From NCBI GenBank assembly GCA_016763215.1, contig JAESUF010000364.1, positions 1 through 8,789 on the forward strand: 8,789 nucleotides of DNA. Reading direction: 5' to 3'. The DNA is from Flavobacteriaceae bacterium (GTDB lineage Bacteria > Bacteroidota > Bacteroidia > Flavobacteriales > Flavobacteriaceae). The notes beneath the pieces were generated by a model. It saw nothing but the letters and a program-made list of their open reading frames with translations. It was not told the DNA's origin and ran no database searches. This document shows positions 1 to 7,688 of the stretch, in pieces; the stretch's first letter is position 1; every line of letters begins with the position of its first letter. The position numbers and the translations under genes were made by a program.

Positions 1-594
1 GCATATCACTACAAAAAATGGCTCATCTGATAGGTAGTATATATATCCAAAACAAGATAGTATAACTACTCCCACAGAAGCAGCCAATCCATCAATTCCA
101 TCAATTAAATTAAATGCATTAATAATTAACAACATCAATAAAAGCATCATTCCAAATCCAACGACTCCTGTAATTTCTGTTAGTCCGAAGGCACCATAGA
201 AATTAAGATTCATATACGGCGTTTCATATAAAAAAACACAAACAGCCGATATTTGTCCAATTAGTTTTGAGAAATTTGAAATAACAACCAAATCATCTTT
301 CAATCCAGTAAATAATAAAATGGTAATGGCTGCCACAATATTCAAACTGATATGCTCATCATCGATCGATTTTCCTAAGAATAAAAGTGCTAAAATTATA
401 ATAACATAAAAAGAAATGCCCCCAAAAGTCGGAGTCAGTTGTTGGTGTGAGCTTCTTGAATTTGGTGAATCCATTAACTGCTTATGATTCACAACATTAA
501 TAATCTTGGGAATGAGATAAAAAGTCAACAAGAAAGATCCAACAAGCGAAAAAACTGTATAATTAATGATATTTGGTTCAAAAAAATCGGTCAT
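1..594 (-). CDS. WecA/MraY-like undecaprenyl-phosphate sugar-1-phosphate transferase, 3' end outside window
   Basis: This is an open reading frame of 198 codons from ATG at 594 that runs off the left edge, so the C-terminus is missing. It is an integral membrane enzyme of the polyprenyl-phosphate N-acetylhexosamine-1-phosphate transferase family. Such enzymes move a sugar-1-phosphate from a UDP-sugar onto undecaprenyl phosphate at the cytoplasmic face and so start the lipid-linked repeat unit. Three family signatures are visible: D-S-P-N-S-R-S-S-H at residues 42-50 followed by TPTFGG, the GLKDDL acidic motif at 97-102, and NAFNLIDGIDGLA at 159-171. Hydrophobic segments alternate with these loops (about 9-30, 59-75, 84-98, 109-123, 141-158, 170-185). 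It starts 4 bases after the stop of the upstream glycosyltransferase fusion, so it is the last gene seen in this operon. The exact sugar (GlcNAc, FucNAc, QuiNAc or other) cannot be read from the sequence. Confidence 0.93.
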   Translation of the reverse strand, partial: MTDFFEPNIINYTVFSLVGSFLLTFYLIPKIINVVNHKQLMDSPNSRSSHQQLTPTFGGISFYVIIILALLFLGKSIDDEHISLNIVAAITILLFTGLKDDLVVISNFSKLIGQISAVCVFLYETPYMNLNFYGAFGLTEITGVVGFGMMLLLMLLIINAFNLIDGIDGLAASVGVVILSCFGYIYYLSDEPFFVVIC

Positions 595-598
595 TAAG

Positions 599-2438
599 CT
601 ATCTAATATTCTTTACAAATGTCCATTTGTAAAAGTATTGAATTGCCGATAAAAAATGATGAAAAAACAGTTTTAAATTTTTTGCTGACCCTTGGGTATA
701 GTGGTGGTATATTTCCACTCTTGGATAGTATAATTTCTTCTTGTGTGTTAAATCAATTTTTCTACAAATATCAACATCTTCCATGTACATAAAGTACCGT
801 TTATCAAATCCGCCTAATTTCACATAATCATCAGTTCTAAATAATAAAAATGCTCCTTGAATAAAATCTGGGTAAAAGGATTTTGATAAGTCTAAGTCTT
901 TGTATTCTCCTCTATCTGTTATCGATTTGAATAGTTTAAGCCTTCTTGATAGTAGTTCAAGAAAGGAAGGATAACGTCGACAGGAATGTTGAAAAACGCC
1001 ATCTGGATATAATGTTTTTGGTGCTATCACTGATAAATTATCATCACTCTCTAGTTCTTCAATCAATTTTAAAATTACTTGATTTTCAAAATATACATCT
1101 GGATTTAAAACTAAATGATATGATGAATTGTTTTGAATAAAATTGCTCACAAAATTATTAGCCCTACCATAACCAACATTATTCCCTAAATATATGTATT
1201 CGATGTCTGGGTGTGAAAACTCATGCCTTAAAACATCTGTTGGCGAATTGTCAACTAAGAATAGTTTTTTTGCAAGTGGTGTTGCTAAAAAACTATCTAT
1301 GGCTTTTTTTAACATACTTACCTTGTTCTTATACATAACAATGGTCGCAGTAATTTTTATTTCTTTTTTTAATTGAATCTTATTAAACCCTAATAAATGT
1401 TCTTTATATTGATTTGAGATTTTTCTCCAACTATACTTCTGAAATGCCACTTGTTTTAGATTCTCTGCAACTTTATCTAAACGATCTGAATCGGATTTTA
1501 AAAGTTCTTTCAACTCTTCTTGGTCTTTAAAAAACAAGGCCATTGAGTTTGTTGTCTCTTTATTGTAAACAACGTCCCAACAAAGAATCGGCAAACCTAA
1601 CCACATCGCTTCTACCAGTGATGGATTAGTTCCTCCCGCGCTATGTCCATGGATGTATGTATTACAATTAATACGCAACGAGTCTAATTCCTCTTGGTTG
1701 TATATAGGGTCCAGCATTTCAATGTTAGAAAATTTTTGATACGTATTTCTAACTTCTCTTCCATATTTACTTGTATTCCAGTTACCAACAAAAACAATTT
1801 TTTCTTCAGTTTCAGAAAATGCTTTTAAAATAACATGAACATTATTTTCAGGCTCAATTCTACATACTGAAAAAAGCATATTTTCGCCCTGTTTTCATCG
1901 CCGAAGTTTCATTTACATGACTTCCTCCATAAGCAATACAACTTGTTTTCCTTCTATAATTTGAAGTAACATATTCTTGTATTGCTATATTATCGGAAAC
2001 TACAATATGGCTTTTTTTAACTGCTATTTTTTCTTGATACTTTAAATATATTTTTGCAAAACCTTTCCATTTATCTCTTTTCCATTCTAAACCATCTATG
2101 TTCGTAATGATCTTTGTATTGGAAAATAATTTCACAAAAGGAATCATAAAGGCGGCACTTACACCTAAAAGTAAAATTACATCTGCATAAAATACAGCAT
2201 GAATAATCGAAATGAAATCGTAAATAATACTCGATTTCCCATTTGCATCTAAAGGAATGAAAACACGTTTTGCTAAAGGATATTTTTCTCTGTTTTTATA
2301 CGAAAACCCACTACAATAAACTGTAAAATCAAACTCAGAATGTAGGTTATTAATTAACTGTTCTGTTAACGTTTCAAAACCTCCATACTTGGCTGGAATG
2401 CCAACCGTTCCAATAATCGCTATCTTTTTCTTACTCAT
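599..2438 (-). pseudogene. DUF1972 GT4 glycosyltransferase fused in frame to a GT2 glycosyltransferase, interrupted by a frameshift
   Basis: Two pieces belong to one gene. From ATG 2438 a 192-residue frame ends at TAG 1860-1862; a second frame (ATG 1879 to stop 599) carries the rest. Dropping one T from the T6 run (plus-strand A 1870-1875) joins them as KYAF-SVCRIEPENN and gives 612 residues. Residues 1 to about 355 are a DUF1972/GT4 enzyme: GTVGIPAKYGGFET at 10-23, NIDGLEWKRDKW at 113-124, CRIEPENN at 192-199, and HGHSAGGTNPSLVEA at 263-277. Residues about 361-612 are a GT2 enzyme: VDNSP near 395, NVGYGRANN at 420-428, LNPD at 444-447, and MEDVD at 552-556. Each would transfer a sugar from an activated donor to the lipid-linked glycan at the inner face of the membrane. 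The start ATGAGTAA overlaps the upstream stop by 8 bases. As sequenced, the GT4 half is split between its two Rossmann domains and is probably inactive unless the lesion is an error. Confidence 0.82.
1870..1875 (-). other. T6 homopolymer frameshift site in the DUF1972 glycosyltransferase
   Basis: On the coding strand the sequence reads GC, six T, CAGTATG. With six T the frame gives YAFFSM and then TAG. With five T it gives YAFSVCRIEPENN, which matches the usual start of the second GT4 domain. One surplus base therefore explains the split. Confidence 0.8.
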
Positions 2439-3669
2439 TCGGTATTTTTTGGGGTGATAAATAAGAAAAAAAGAACAACATATTTACTAGCACGAAAAAG
2501 AGAATCCCTTTTTGTACTTCTAAAGTAGATTCTGTTAAAGAAAGTATTGAAAAAATGAACAAAAACGATCCGTATAGAAAATCTTTGTTTTTTATTGCCA
2601 TCCTAAAAGACAGGAATAGAATTCCAAAAAAATAAAGAACTCCTATCAGTCCAAACTTTAAAAAATATTCCAAATATTGGTTATGCATATTAAAATTCAA
2701 ATACCCAGCAGCATCCATATTACGTTCTTTTCAAACTTGATTAATAAAAACTTCTGCATCTCCTGTTCCTAAACCTATCAATATATTTTCTTCATTTATA
2801 AATTTCTTCATCACAAATTTCCAAGTAATTAATCGCAATGTGATTCCCGTAAACGGATCATTGTAATTAAATGTTTCTTTATCTAGTAATTCCCATGAAG
2901 AAAGGCGTGAATCATTAATTCTATTTTTAGTTTCTGTAAACTGTGTAATTAAAACTACTGAAACAGTAATTAAAAAAATAGTCAATACCATTATTTTCCG
3001 TTGTCTTTTATAATATGTAATCATAAAAATAATCAGCAATAACAATAAAGCTACCAACATTATTTTTGACGATAGTAATACAATCAATACAATATCAAAG
3101 AGTACTAGAGAAACAATAAGTAATGGATGTAATTTTATATACTTCTTCCTTAAACCTTCTACAACAATCAAAAGAGAGAACAACACATATAAAGATAAAT
3201 ATACCGGATGAAATTCAATGCTACCAGTAAGTTGATCATAGTAAAAAGCCTGTATATCATTGGTGTCTATATAATTCCAAACTGCAATTCCTATTAGAAG
3301 CAAACCTATTGCATGAATTACCATAGAAAACACTAGTAGTGAACGAAACAGTTCTTTATAAGATATTTTTAATGACAGTGGTATTAAAACCGGAATTAAA
3401 AACCAAACAGCATTTCTTTCTAACCATTTAAGCCCATATGTTGTTTCTTCAGTATAGAATAGACCAATAACAAATAGCAAGAAAAAACCAGCAAAGAAAA
3501 AACCAAACTGAGTTGCCATTCTGTCACTTCTAAATCTGTTCTTCAATGCTATCACAAAAGAAATTATTAGAAAAAGCCCAATAGCAAGACTACCCATTTG
3601 GATTGGTAGTACCACTCCAATTAATGACAGGGTAAGTACTAATTTTTGTAGCTTTTCTAAAACGGTCAC
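2431..3669 (-). pseudogene. O-antigen ligase/polymerase family membrane protein with in-frame TGA
   Basis: A 413-codon frame starts at GTG 3669 and ends at TAA 2431-2433. It is interrupted only by TGA at codon 313 (2731-2733); the downstream ATG at 2718 lies in the same frame, so no base is missing. The full-length product would be 412 residues, a usual size for O-antigen ligase or Wzy proteins. It is strongly hydrophobic with about ten membrane segments. Family-like features are GLKWLERN at 79-86 after the first membrane hairpins, HPVYLSLY at 154-161 in a periplasmic loop, SSKIMLVA at 200-207, GLGTGDAE at 299-306, and MHNQYLEYFLKFGLIG from 328. The last resembles the H-N-x-Y signature of the Wzy_C (PF04932) region. 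Resemblance to Bacteroidota ligases favours WaaL-like transfer of glycan to an acceptor, but polymerase function cannot be excluded. The truncated 312-residue form lacks the signature His. No ATG lies upstream in frame before a TAG at 3700-3702, hence the GTG start. Confidence 0.8.
2731..2733 (-). other. Premature in-frame TGA in the O-antigen ligase-like gene
   Basis: The coding strand reads CAA GTT TGA AAA GAA CGT AAT ATG, with the same frame open on both sides. The residues before (GLGTGDAEVFINQV) and after (KERNMDAAGY, then MHNQYLE) form one uninterrupted family alignment block by eye. A single substitution of a sense codon would explain it. TGA is a genuine stop elsewhere in the window: the GT2 gene ends with TGA at 6027-6029. 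Confidence 0.8.
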
Positions 3670-3674
3670 TAGAA

Positions 3675-4947
3675 TTATTTTGAAGTCAAAGTTAACGAAC
3701 TATCTTGACTGTGTTTCTGACTTAGTGCATAAAAACATCCAACAATAAAAATTGAAATTTCTTCTAAATTATACAACCCTGTAATCACAAATGAAGTGAT
3801 AAAAAAATAGACTCCCAATCCAGAAATTAATCGATTTATTCCTCTCACTTCGTCATTCTTTGAGGAGGCATACCCTTTTTTGTATAAATTGGCAATAATC
3901 ATAAAGTACAAAAACAACCCAATAATTCCAGTTTTAAAGAATACATAGATATAACCATTATGAATATGAGGTATAAATTGCAATCCATTCTCCCCTCCAA
4001 TTGGGGCTTTAAGGCCTAAATCAATTAAGGATCCAAATCCTTTCCCAAATACATAATTAAAATTGTTTCCCTCCATCTCTCTTAATGCCATCTTTGCTTC
4101 ATACCCTCTCCACTGGTCAAAAATTTCTTTATGATTATTACGATCATAACTATCCGGAGATGTAAAAACTTCTGCTGGAGCATTCTTGATTTTATAAAAA
4201 AAGTTTTCTATCCCTGGTTTATCTGGATTCAAGTCGATTGCAAATAAGTATGCATACAAAACTCCAATAAGTATAACCCCTATAGAAGTATATTCAAATG
4301 CTTTTCGACTTAAAATTGTATATCCATAAAAAGATAATAAAAGCACTATAAACCCCACCAACATCGTCCTAGAAAAATACAATACAATTGACATTCCTAG
4401 AATAAGGATCATCAAACCTTTTAAACTTAGAGATATATTGAGTACTTTTTTTCTACTAAAGACAATGAGAAATGTCATTGCTATAATTTCAATAAAATTC
4501 CCAGCTCCAGCTAATAATCGTAATTCTTCAATAGTTCCTCTTTTTAAATCTATAAATCCAAAAACAATCAAATGTTTTATTGCAAAAACAATAGAAATAT
4601 AAATCACAACTCGAATGAAAAAATTAGGATTGTTAATTTTTCTAACCAAAAGAAACCCTGCCAAAACAGCTAGCAAAGGCTTACTAAAATGCAGTATATC
4701 TTTCACAATATCATACATCTCATTACTTCCAAAAAAACTCACGACAAAGCCTATAATCAGTAAAAAAATCAACAAAGTTATTATATGAAGAAATGATTTA
4801 TTTACAGGTGTTTTTTTTTTCAAAGAGTAAAACAAAAACTAGTAGTAATGTTAACGGAATAATCAGCTCAACTGAAGTGAAAAGAATTTGTACTAACAAG
4901 AATAGCACAAAAATTGTTCTGTATATACTTTGATGGATTTTAAGCAT
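3675..4947 (-). pseudogene. Wzy-like O-antigen/capsule polymerase, frameshifted in an A10 tract
   Basis: The gene begins at ATG 4947, whose ATGCTTAA overlaps the preceding stop by 8 bases, and ends at TAA 3675. The first frame runs 49 residues, with a membrane segment at about 11-41, and stops at TAA 4798-4800. The rest is in another frame from the end of the A10 run onward. Removing one A joins them as LLFEKKTPVNKSF and gives 423 residues, typical for Wzy. The protein is polytopic with about ten to eleven membrane segments. FSRTM lies near residue 191, a long polar loop at about 240-330 contains FGKGFGSL near 300, and HIHNGYIYVFFKTGIIG from about 327 is a good Wzy_C (PF04932) signature. The expected role is joining lipid-linked repeat units on the periplasmic side. 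As sequenced, only weak TTG re-initiation at 4835 would yield the second part. The lesion may be a homopolymer error or a switch. Confidence 0.82.
4811..4820 (-). repeat. A10 mononucleotide tract inside the polymerase gene
   Basis: Ten consecutive A on the coding strand (ten T on the plus strand) at codons 42-45 of the polymerase, the longest homopolymer noticed in the window. Ten A put the ribosome into a frame ending at 4798, while nine A restore the full protein. Tracts of this length are prone to replication slippage, RNA polymerase slippage and sequencing miscounts. Confidence 0.9.
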
Positions 4948-6061
4948 TCTTTATAATAGATTCTAAAACAATACTTGCTTTCTCCCAAGAATACTTGTTT
5001 TGAACAATAGCACTAATATCGTTTAATTTTTTATCATCTTTAAAGAATATCAGCTCTTTTAAGTTTTCAACTACTTTTTCATTATCATGGAAATCGATAT
5101 GAAACGGAGAAAAAAAGTTAAAATCATTCATTGCCGTAGCATTAGAGCAAAGAACTGGAATCTTAACTGCAGCGGCTTCTAATGGAGGAATTCCAAATCC
5201 TTCTGCAACTGATGGATAAACAAACACTTTTGCTCCTCTTATAAATGATAACAATTCTATTTCTGGTACTGAATCAAAAAAGTGAATTTTACTTTTTTCC
5301 TCATCATTTAATGACGCTAAAATTTTATCAAGATTGGAATTCTGAATCGATTTATTTCCAATAAAAACAAGAGATAGCTCCTTGTTTTTTATTTTAGAGA
5401 ACGCATGAATAACAGCTTGTTGATTTTTTCTTGGTTCTATTCGACTTATATACAAGAGGTAATCCTTTATTTTATACCTTTCATTGATATAATTGATTTC
5501 TTTTTGCTTATCATACTCTTTAAAGTAATCAGATTTCACCCCGTTTTTAGTTATGTATATCTCTTTTTTCAATTTATAGACACTTCTTAATCGCTCTTTA
5601 GAGTAAGAAGAAACTGTGGTTAAAAAATTACTTTTTCTAGCACTATACTTAAACAAAAAATTTCTTTTTAATCTATACGAAAAAGAAAATTGATCTTTAA
5701 AATCATTAAATAATATATCATGAATTGTAACGATATATTTAGTTGATTTGTTTCTAGAAAAAGGAATTACATATTGAAAATGAGCTATATCAAAATCATT
5801 GCTTTTGATTAATTTCGGGATTTCAAATAGCATTCTTTTGAATCTATTTGTAGTCTCATAAAAAATAAAATGAATGTTAGGCACATCAGAAAACTCATCT
5901 ACAATCCGTTCATCTTCAAAACAACCAAAAGAAACAACTGCCTTTCTATTTCTTTTTGCAAACTCTATATATAGCTCTTTAATATACGTTCTAGTGCCTT
6001 GATACTCTTTATTTAAAAGATATGCATCAACGAATATTTTTAAAGGCTCTTTTATAGGCAT
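4940..6061 (-). CDS. GT4 family glycosyltransferase
   Basis: This is an intact 373-residue GT-B fold, retaining-type glycosyltransferase of family 4 (Glycos_transf_1). The N-terminal acceptor half shows VDAYLLNKEYQGTRTYIKEL at 11-30, with the family's Gly-x-x-x-tyr loop, and HDILFND at 114-120. The C-terminal nucleotide-sugar half begins with YISRIEPRKN at 204-213, followed by LVFIGNK at 231-237. The EX7E donor-binding motif is E287-GFGIPPL-E295, after VFVYPS at 279-284. The length is normal for the family and there is no signal peptide, so it acts in the cytoplasm on the lipid-linked glycan. ATG 6061 is the only possible start because TGA lies four codons upstream; it falls inside the end of the GT2 gene, a 35-base overlap. 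Its stop overlaps the polymerase start by 8 bases, which suggests translational coupling. Donor sugar and linkage are unknown; mannosyl- or rhamnosyl-type transfer is only a guess. Confidence 0.93.
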   Translation of the reverse strand: MPIKEPLKIFVDAYLLNKEYQGTRTYIKELYIEFAKRNRKAVVSFGCFEDERIVDEFSDVPNIHFIFYETTNRFKRMLFEIPKLIKSNDFDIAHFQYVIPFSRNKSTKYIVTIHDILFNDFKDQFSFSYRLKRNFLFKYSARKSNFLTTVSSYSKERLRSVYKLKKEIYITKNGVKSDYFKEYDKQKEINYINERYKIKDYLLYISRIEPRKNQQAVIHAFSKIKNKELSLVFIGNKSIQNSNLDKILASLNDEEKSKIHFFDSVPEIELLSFIRGAKVFVYPSVAEGFGIPPLEAAAVKIPVLCSNATAMNDFNFFSPFHIDFHDNEKVVENLKELIFFKDDKKLNDISAIVQNKYSWEKASIVLESIIKNA

Positions 6062-6839
6062 AGTTGATATTCAAGCATGTTTTCGCTAAAATAGCATTTA
6101 CAAAATTAAAATGCTTAGCGCTATACAATTTATATCCATTTATTAGTTTCAATTCTCTTTTACTATTGAACCCTACAAAATGAATATAACTATATTTTGA
6201 ATAAAATATAATTTGCTTTTTGTGGTTCTTCAATCTTTTACAAAGATCTACATCTTCTACATACATGAAAAAATCTTCATCAAATCCGCCAACAAAATCC
6301 CAATCTTGTCTTTTCATCATCATAAATGCTCCAGAAATCCAATCAACTTTATATTCTTTTTCTTTAAAATCTCCAGTTACAAAATCGGATCTTGTTTCAT
6401 TTAAATTTGATAGCTTTAATAAGCTTAAAGGTGTTGGAAACTTTCCATATGATGGGGTGAATTCTTTTTTTCCATTTAACATTTTAACACCTACAGCACC
6501 TACATCCTCTCTTTTTACAATTTCAATTATTGGTGAAATATTTTGTAATAAAATAGTGTCATTGTTAAGCAGTAAAATATTCTCTCCAGAAGAATGTTGA
6601 ATTCCAATATTATTGGCTTTTCCAAAGCCTACGTTTTCTGTTTTGGAAATTAACGTTATCTCTGGGTAAGTAGTTTGAAGGTATTCTTGACTTCCGTCTG
6701 ATGAATTATTATCTATAATAATTATTTCATAGGATACAGATGAGCAATGTAAAATAATTGAGTCTATACAATCTTTCAAATAATGTTTTCCATTATAATT
6801 AACAATGATAATTGACAACTCTTTTTCTATACTTCCCAT
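6027..6839 (-). CDS. GT2 family glycosyltransferase (WbbL-like)
   Basis: This is an intact 270-residue GT-A fold, inverting glycosyltransferase. Motifs in order are SIIIVNYNG at 9-17 (strand 1 and donor-base pocket), IIIDNNSSDGS at 40-50, ENVGFGKANNIG at 68-79, LLLNNDT at 89-95 (the DXD-equivalent metal/diphosphate site), WISGAFMMMKR at 167-177, and GGFDEDFFMYVEDVDLCKRL at 184-203, where E195/D196 lie in the usual catalytic-base region. This pattern is that of the WbbL rhamnosyltransferase-like group, but the actual sugar is not deducible. It is cytoplasmic, with a hydrophobic-basic C-terminal tail (residues 245-270) that may touch the membrane. The ATG at 6839 comes one base after the upstream stop. 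The last 35 bases also encode the start of the next glycosyltransferase. The GT2 half of the 599-2438 fusion has the same motif order, but the two are clearly diverged. Confidence 0.92.
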   Translation of the reverse strand: MGSIEKELSIIIVNYNGKHYLKDCIDSIILHCSSVSYEIIIIDNNSSDGSQEYLQTTYPEITLISKTENVGFGKANNIGIQHSSGENILLLNNDTILLQNISPIIEIVKREDVGAVGVKMLNGKKEFTPSYGKFPTPLSLLKLSNLNETRSDFVTGDFKEKEYKVDWISGAFMMMKRQDWDFVGGFDEDFFMYVEDVDLCKRLKNHKKQIIFYSKYSYIHFVGFNSKRELKLINGYKLYSAKHFNFVNAILAKTCLNINYAYKRAFKNIR

Positions 6840-6840
6840 T

Positions 6841-7679
6841 CTACCTTAGCATTCGTTTTATTTTTATAGGAAAAACAGTTAAGAAGAAAAGAAAATTTTT
6901 GTACGAATTTGATAGAAAAGTATTTGTTTTGGAAGGCGTACTATATTTAAAATCTTCATCTTTCACATACAAAACTGTCAAATGTTTTACTTTAAATTTA
7001 TTATGTGTGAAATATAATTGCATCAATCTTTCAGCCATAAAACCAAAAACTCTTTGTTGATAATTATATGGAGATAACTTTACTTCCTTTTCTACTTCAA
7101 ACAAAATAGAAAATAACCAAGTACAATATTCATCAACTATTTTTTTTGGCGCAATAAACATATTATAATGCATCAATTTATTTGAAAAATTCGCTACTTG
7201 ATCCCAACTTTTCGAATATTTTGGATATATGTTATTGATCGTTTTTGTTAAAATTTCAAAATCTTCTACTGAACAAGTATAGCCATAATCTTTTTCTATA
7301 GAACATTGGTACGTTTTAGCTTTAGGTAGAATTAAATCATATTTGTTTAATATACTAACAACTTTTTCTTTTTCAAAGGGGTATTTGTTAAGTTCTTTTT
7401 GACTAATAAAAACAGTATCATTAATATTATTTCTTTTTAAGTCAAAGTATCTTCTGTAATGACATAACCCTAAAACATCATAATCCTCATTCTTCCATGC
7501 CCAATATAATCCTGTTAATTCGCAAAATGTTTTGTTCTTATTAGAAATATGTTCTCCAGTATTATCTCCTATATATCCTAAATCTTTTTTTCCTTCTCTT
7601 CCTACTTGAATTGATAGAAAAATATCTCCTTCAGGTTTTTTAAAATTTTTATGAGTTGCTATTAATACTTAACTTCCAT
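6841..7679 (-). pseudogene. DUF4422 glycosyltransferase, frameshifted after codon 3-4
   Basis: The only good start, ATG 7679, gives M-E-V-K-Y and then TAA. The real coding frame begins at GTA 7668 and stays open to TAG 6841, reading VLIATHKNFKKP onward for 275 residues. Restoring one A (GTT AAA GTA instead of GTT AAG TA) gives MEVKVLIATHKN, a typical DUF4422 start, and a 279-residue protein. Conserved DUF4422 features, in restored numbering, are GDN at 38-40 with TGEHIS, NKTFCELTGLYWAWKN at 48-63, DVLGLCHYRRYF at 68-79, and KLMHYNMFIAPKK near 167-179. The family comprises cytoplasmic capsule and O-antigen glycosyltransferases. Its position close behind glf makes galactofuranose transfer a reasonable but unproven idea. 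In the coding frame there is no ATG, GTG or TTG before TTG 7176, so without repair the N-terminal half would be lost. The upstream stop lies 9 bases before the ATG. Confidence 0.8.
7661..7679 (-). other. Frameshift site at the start of the DUF4422 gene
   Basis: The coding strand reads ATGGAAGTTAAGTATTAATA. The ATG frame closes at TAA after five codons, and the conserved frame is shut directly upstream by TAA at 7669-7671. One missing A in the AA at 7669-7670 accounts for both. The alternative is a non-standard start such as GTA 7668 or ATA 7662. Confidence 0.75.
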
Positions 7680-7688
7680 TATCTAAAA

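Noticed and set aside
946..1376. Plus-strand open frames of 60-64 codons at 946-1140 and 1194-1376
   Set aside because: They lie opposite well-conserved GT2 motifs, have no recognisable domains, and have composition expected of antisense reading of AT-rich coding DNA.
2431..2718. Independent small membrane protein starting at ATG 2718
   Set aside because: It is in the same frame as the preceding gene and carries the missing Wzy_C signature, so it is the remainder of that protein after the TGA.
2731..2733. Selenocysteine or reassigned TGA
   Set aside because: The family is not known to use selenocysteine, no SECIS-like hairpin was evident by eye, and TGA terminates the GT2 gene at 6027.
3675..4835. 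Polymerase gene starting at TTG 4835
   Set aside because: The preceding 104 bases encode a hydrophobic N-terminal segment from ATG 4947 that joins perfectly if one A is removed from the A10 run.
5405..7060. Plus-strand open frames at 5405-5590, 6213-6404, 6220-6600 and 6812-7060
   Set aside because: All are antisense to intact or clearly conserved glycosyltransferase genes, and their Phe/Ile/Ser-rich translations show no family resemblance.
6841..7176. A separate 111-residue gene starting at TTG 7176
   Set aside because: The same frame is open with DUF4422 motifs for 164 codons upstream, so this is only the C-terminal part of the frameshifted gene.
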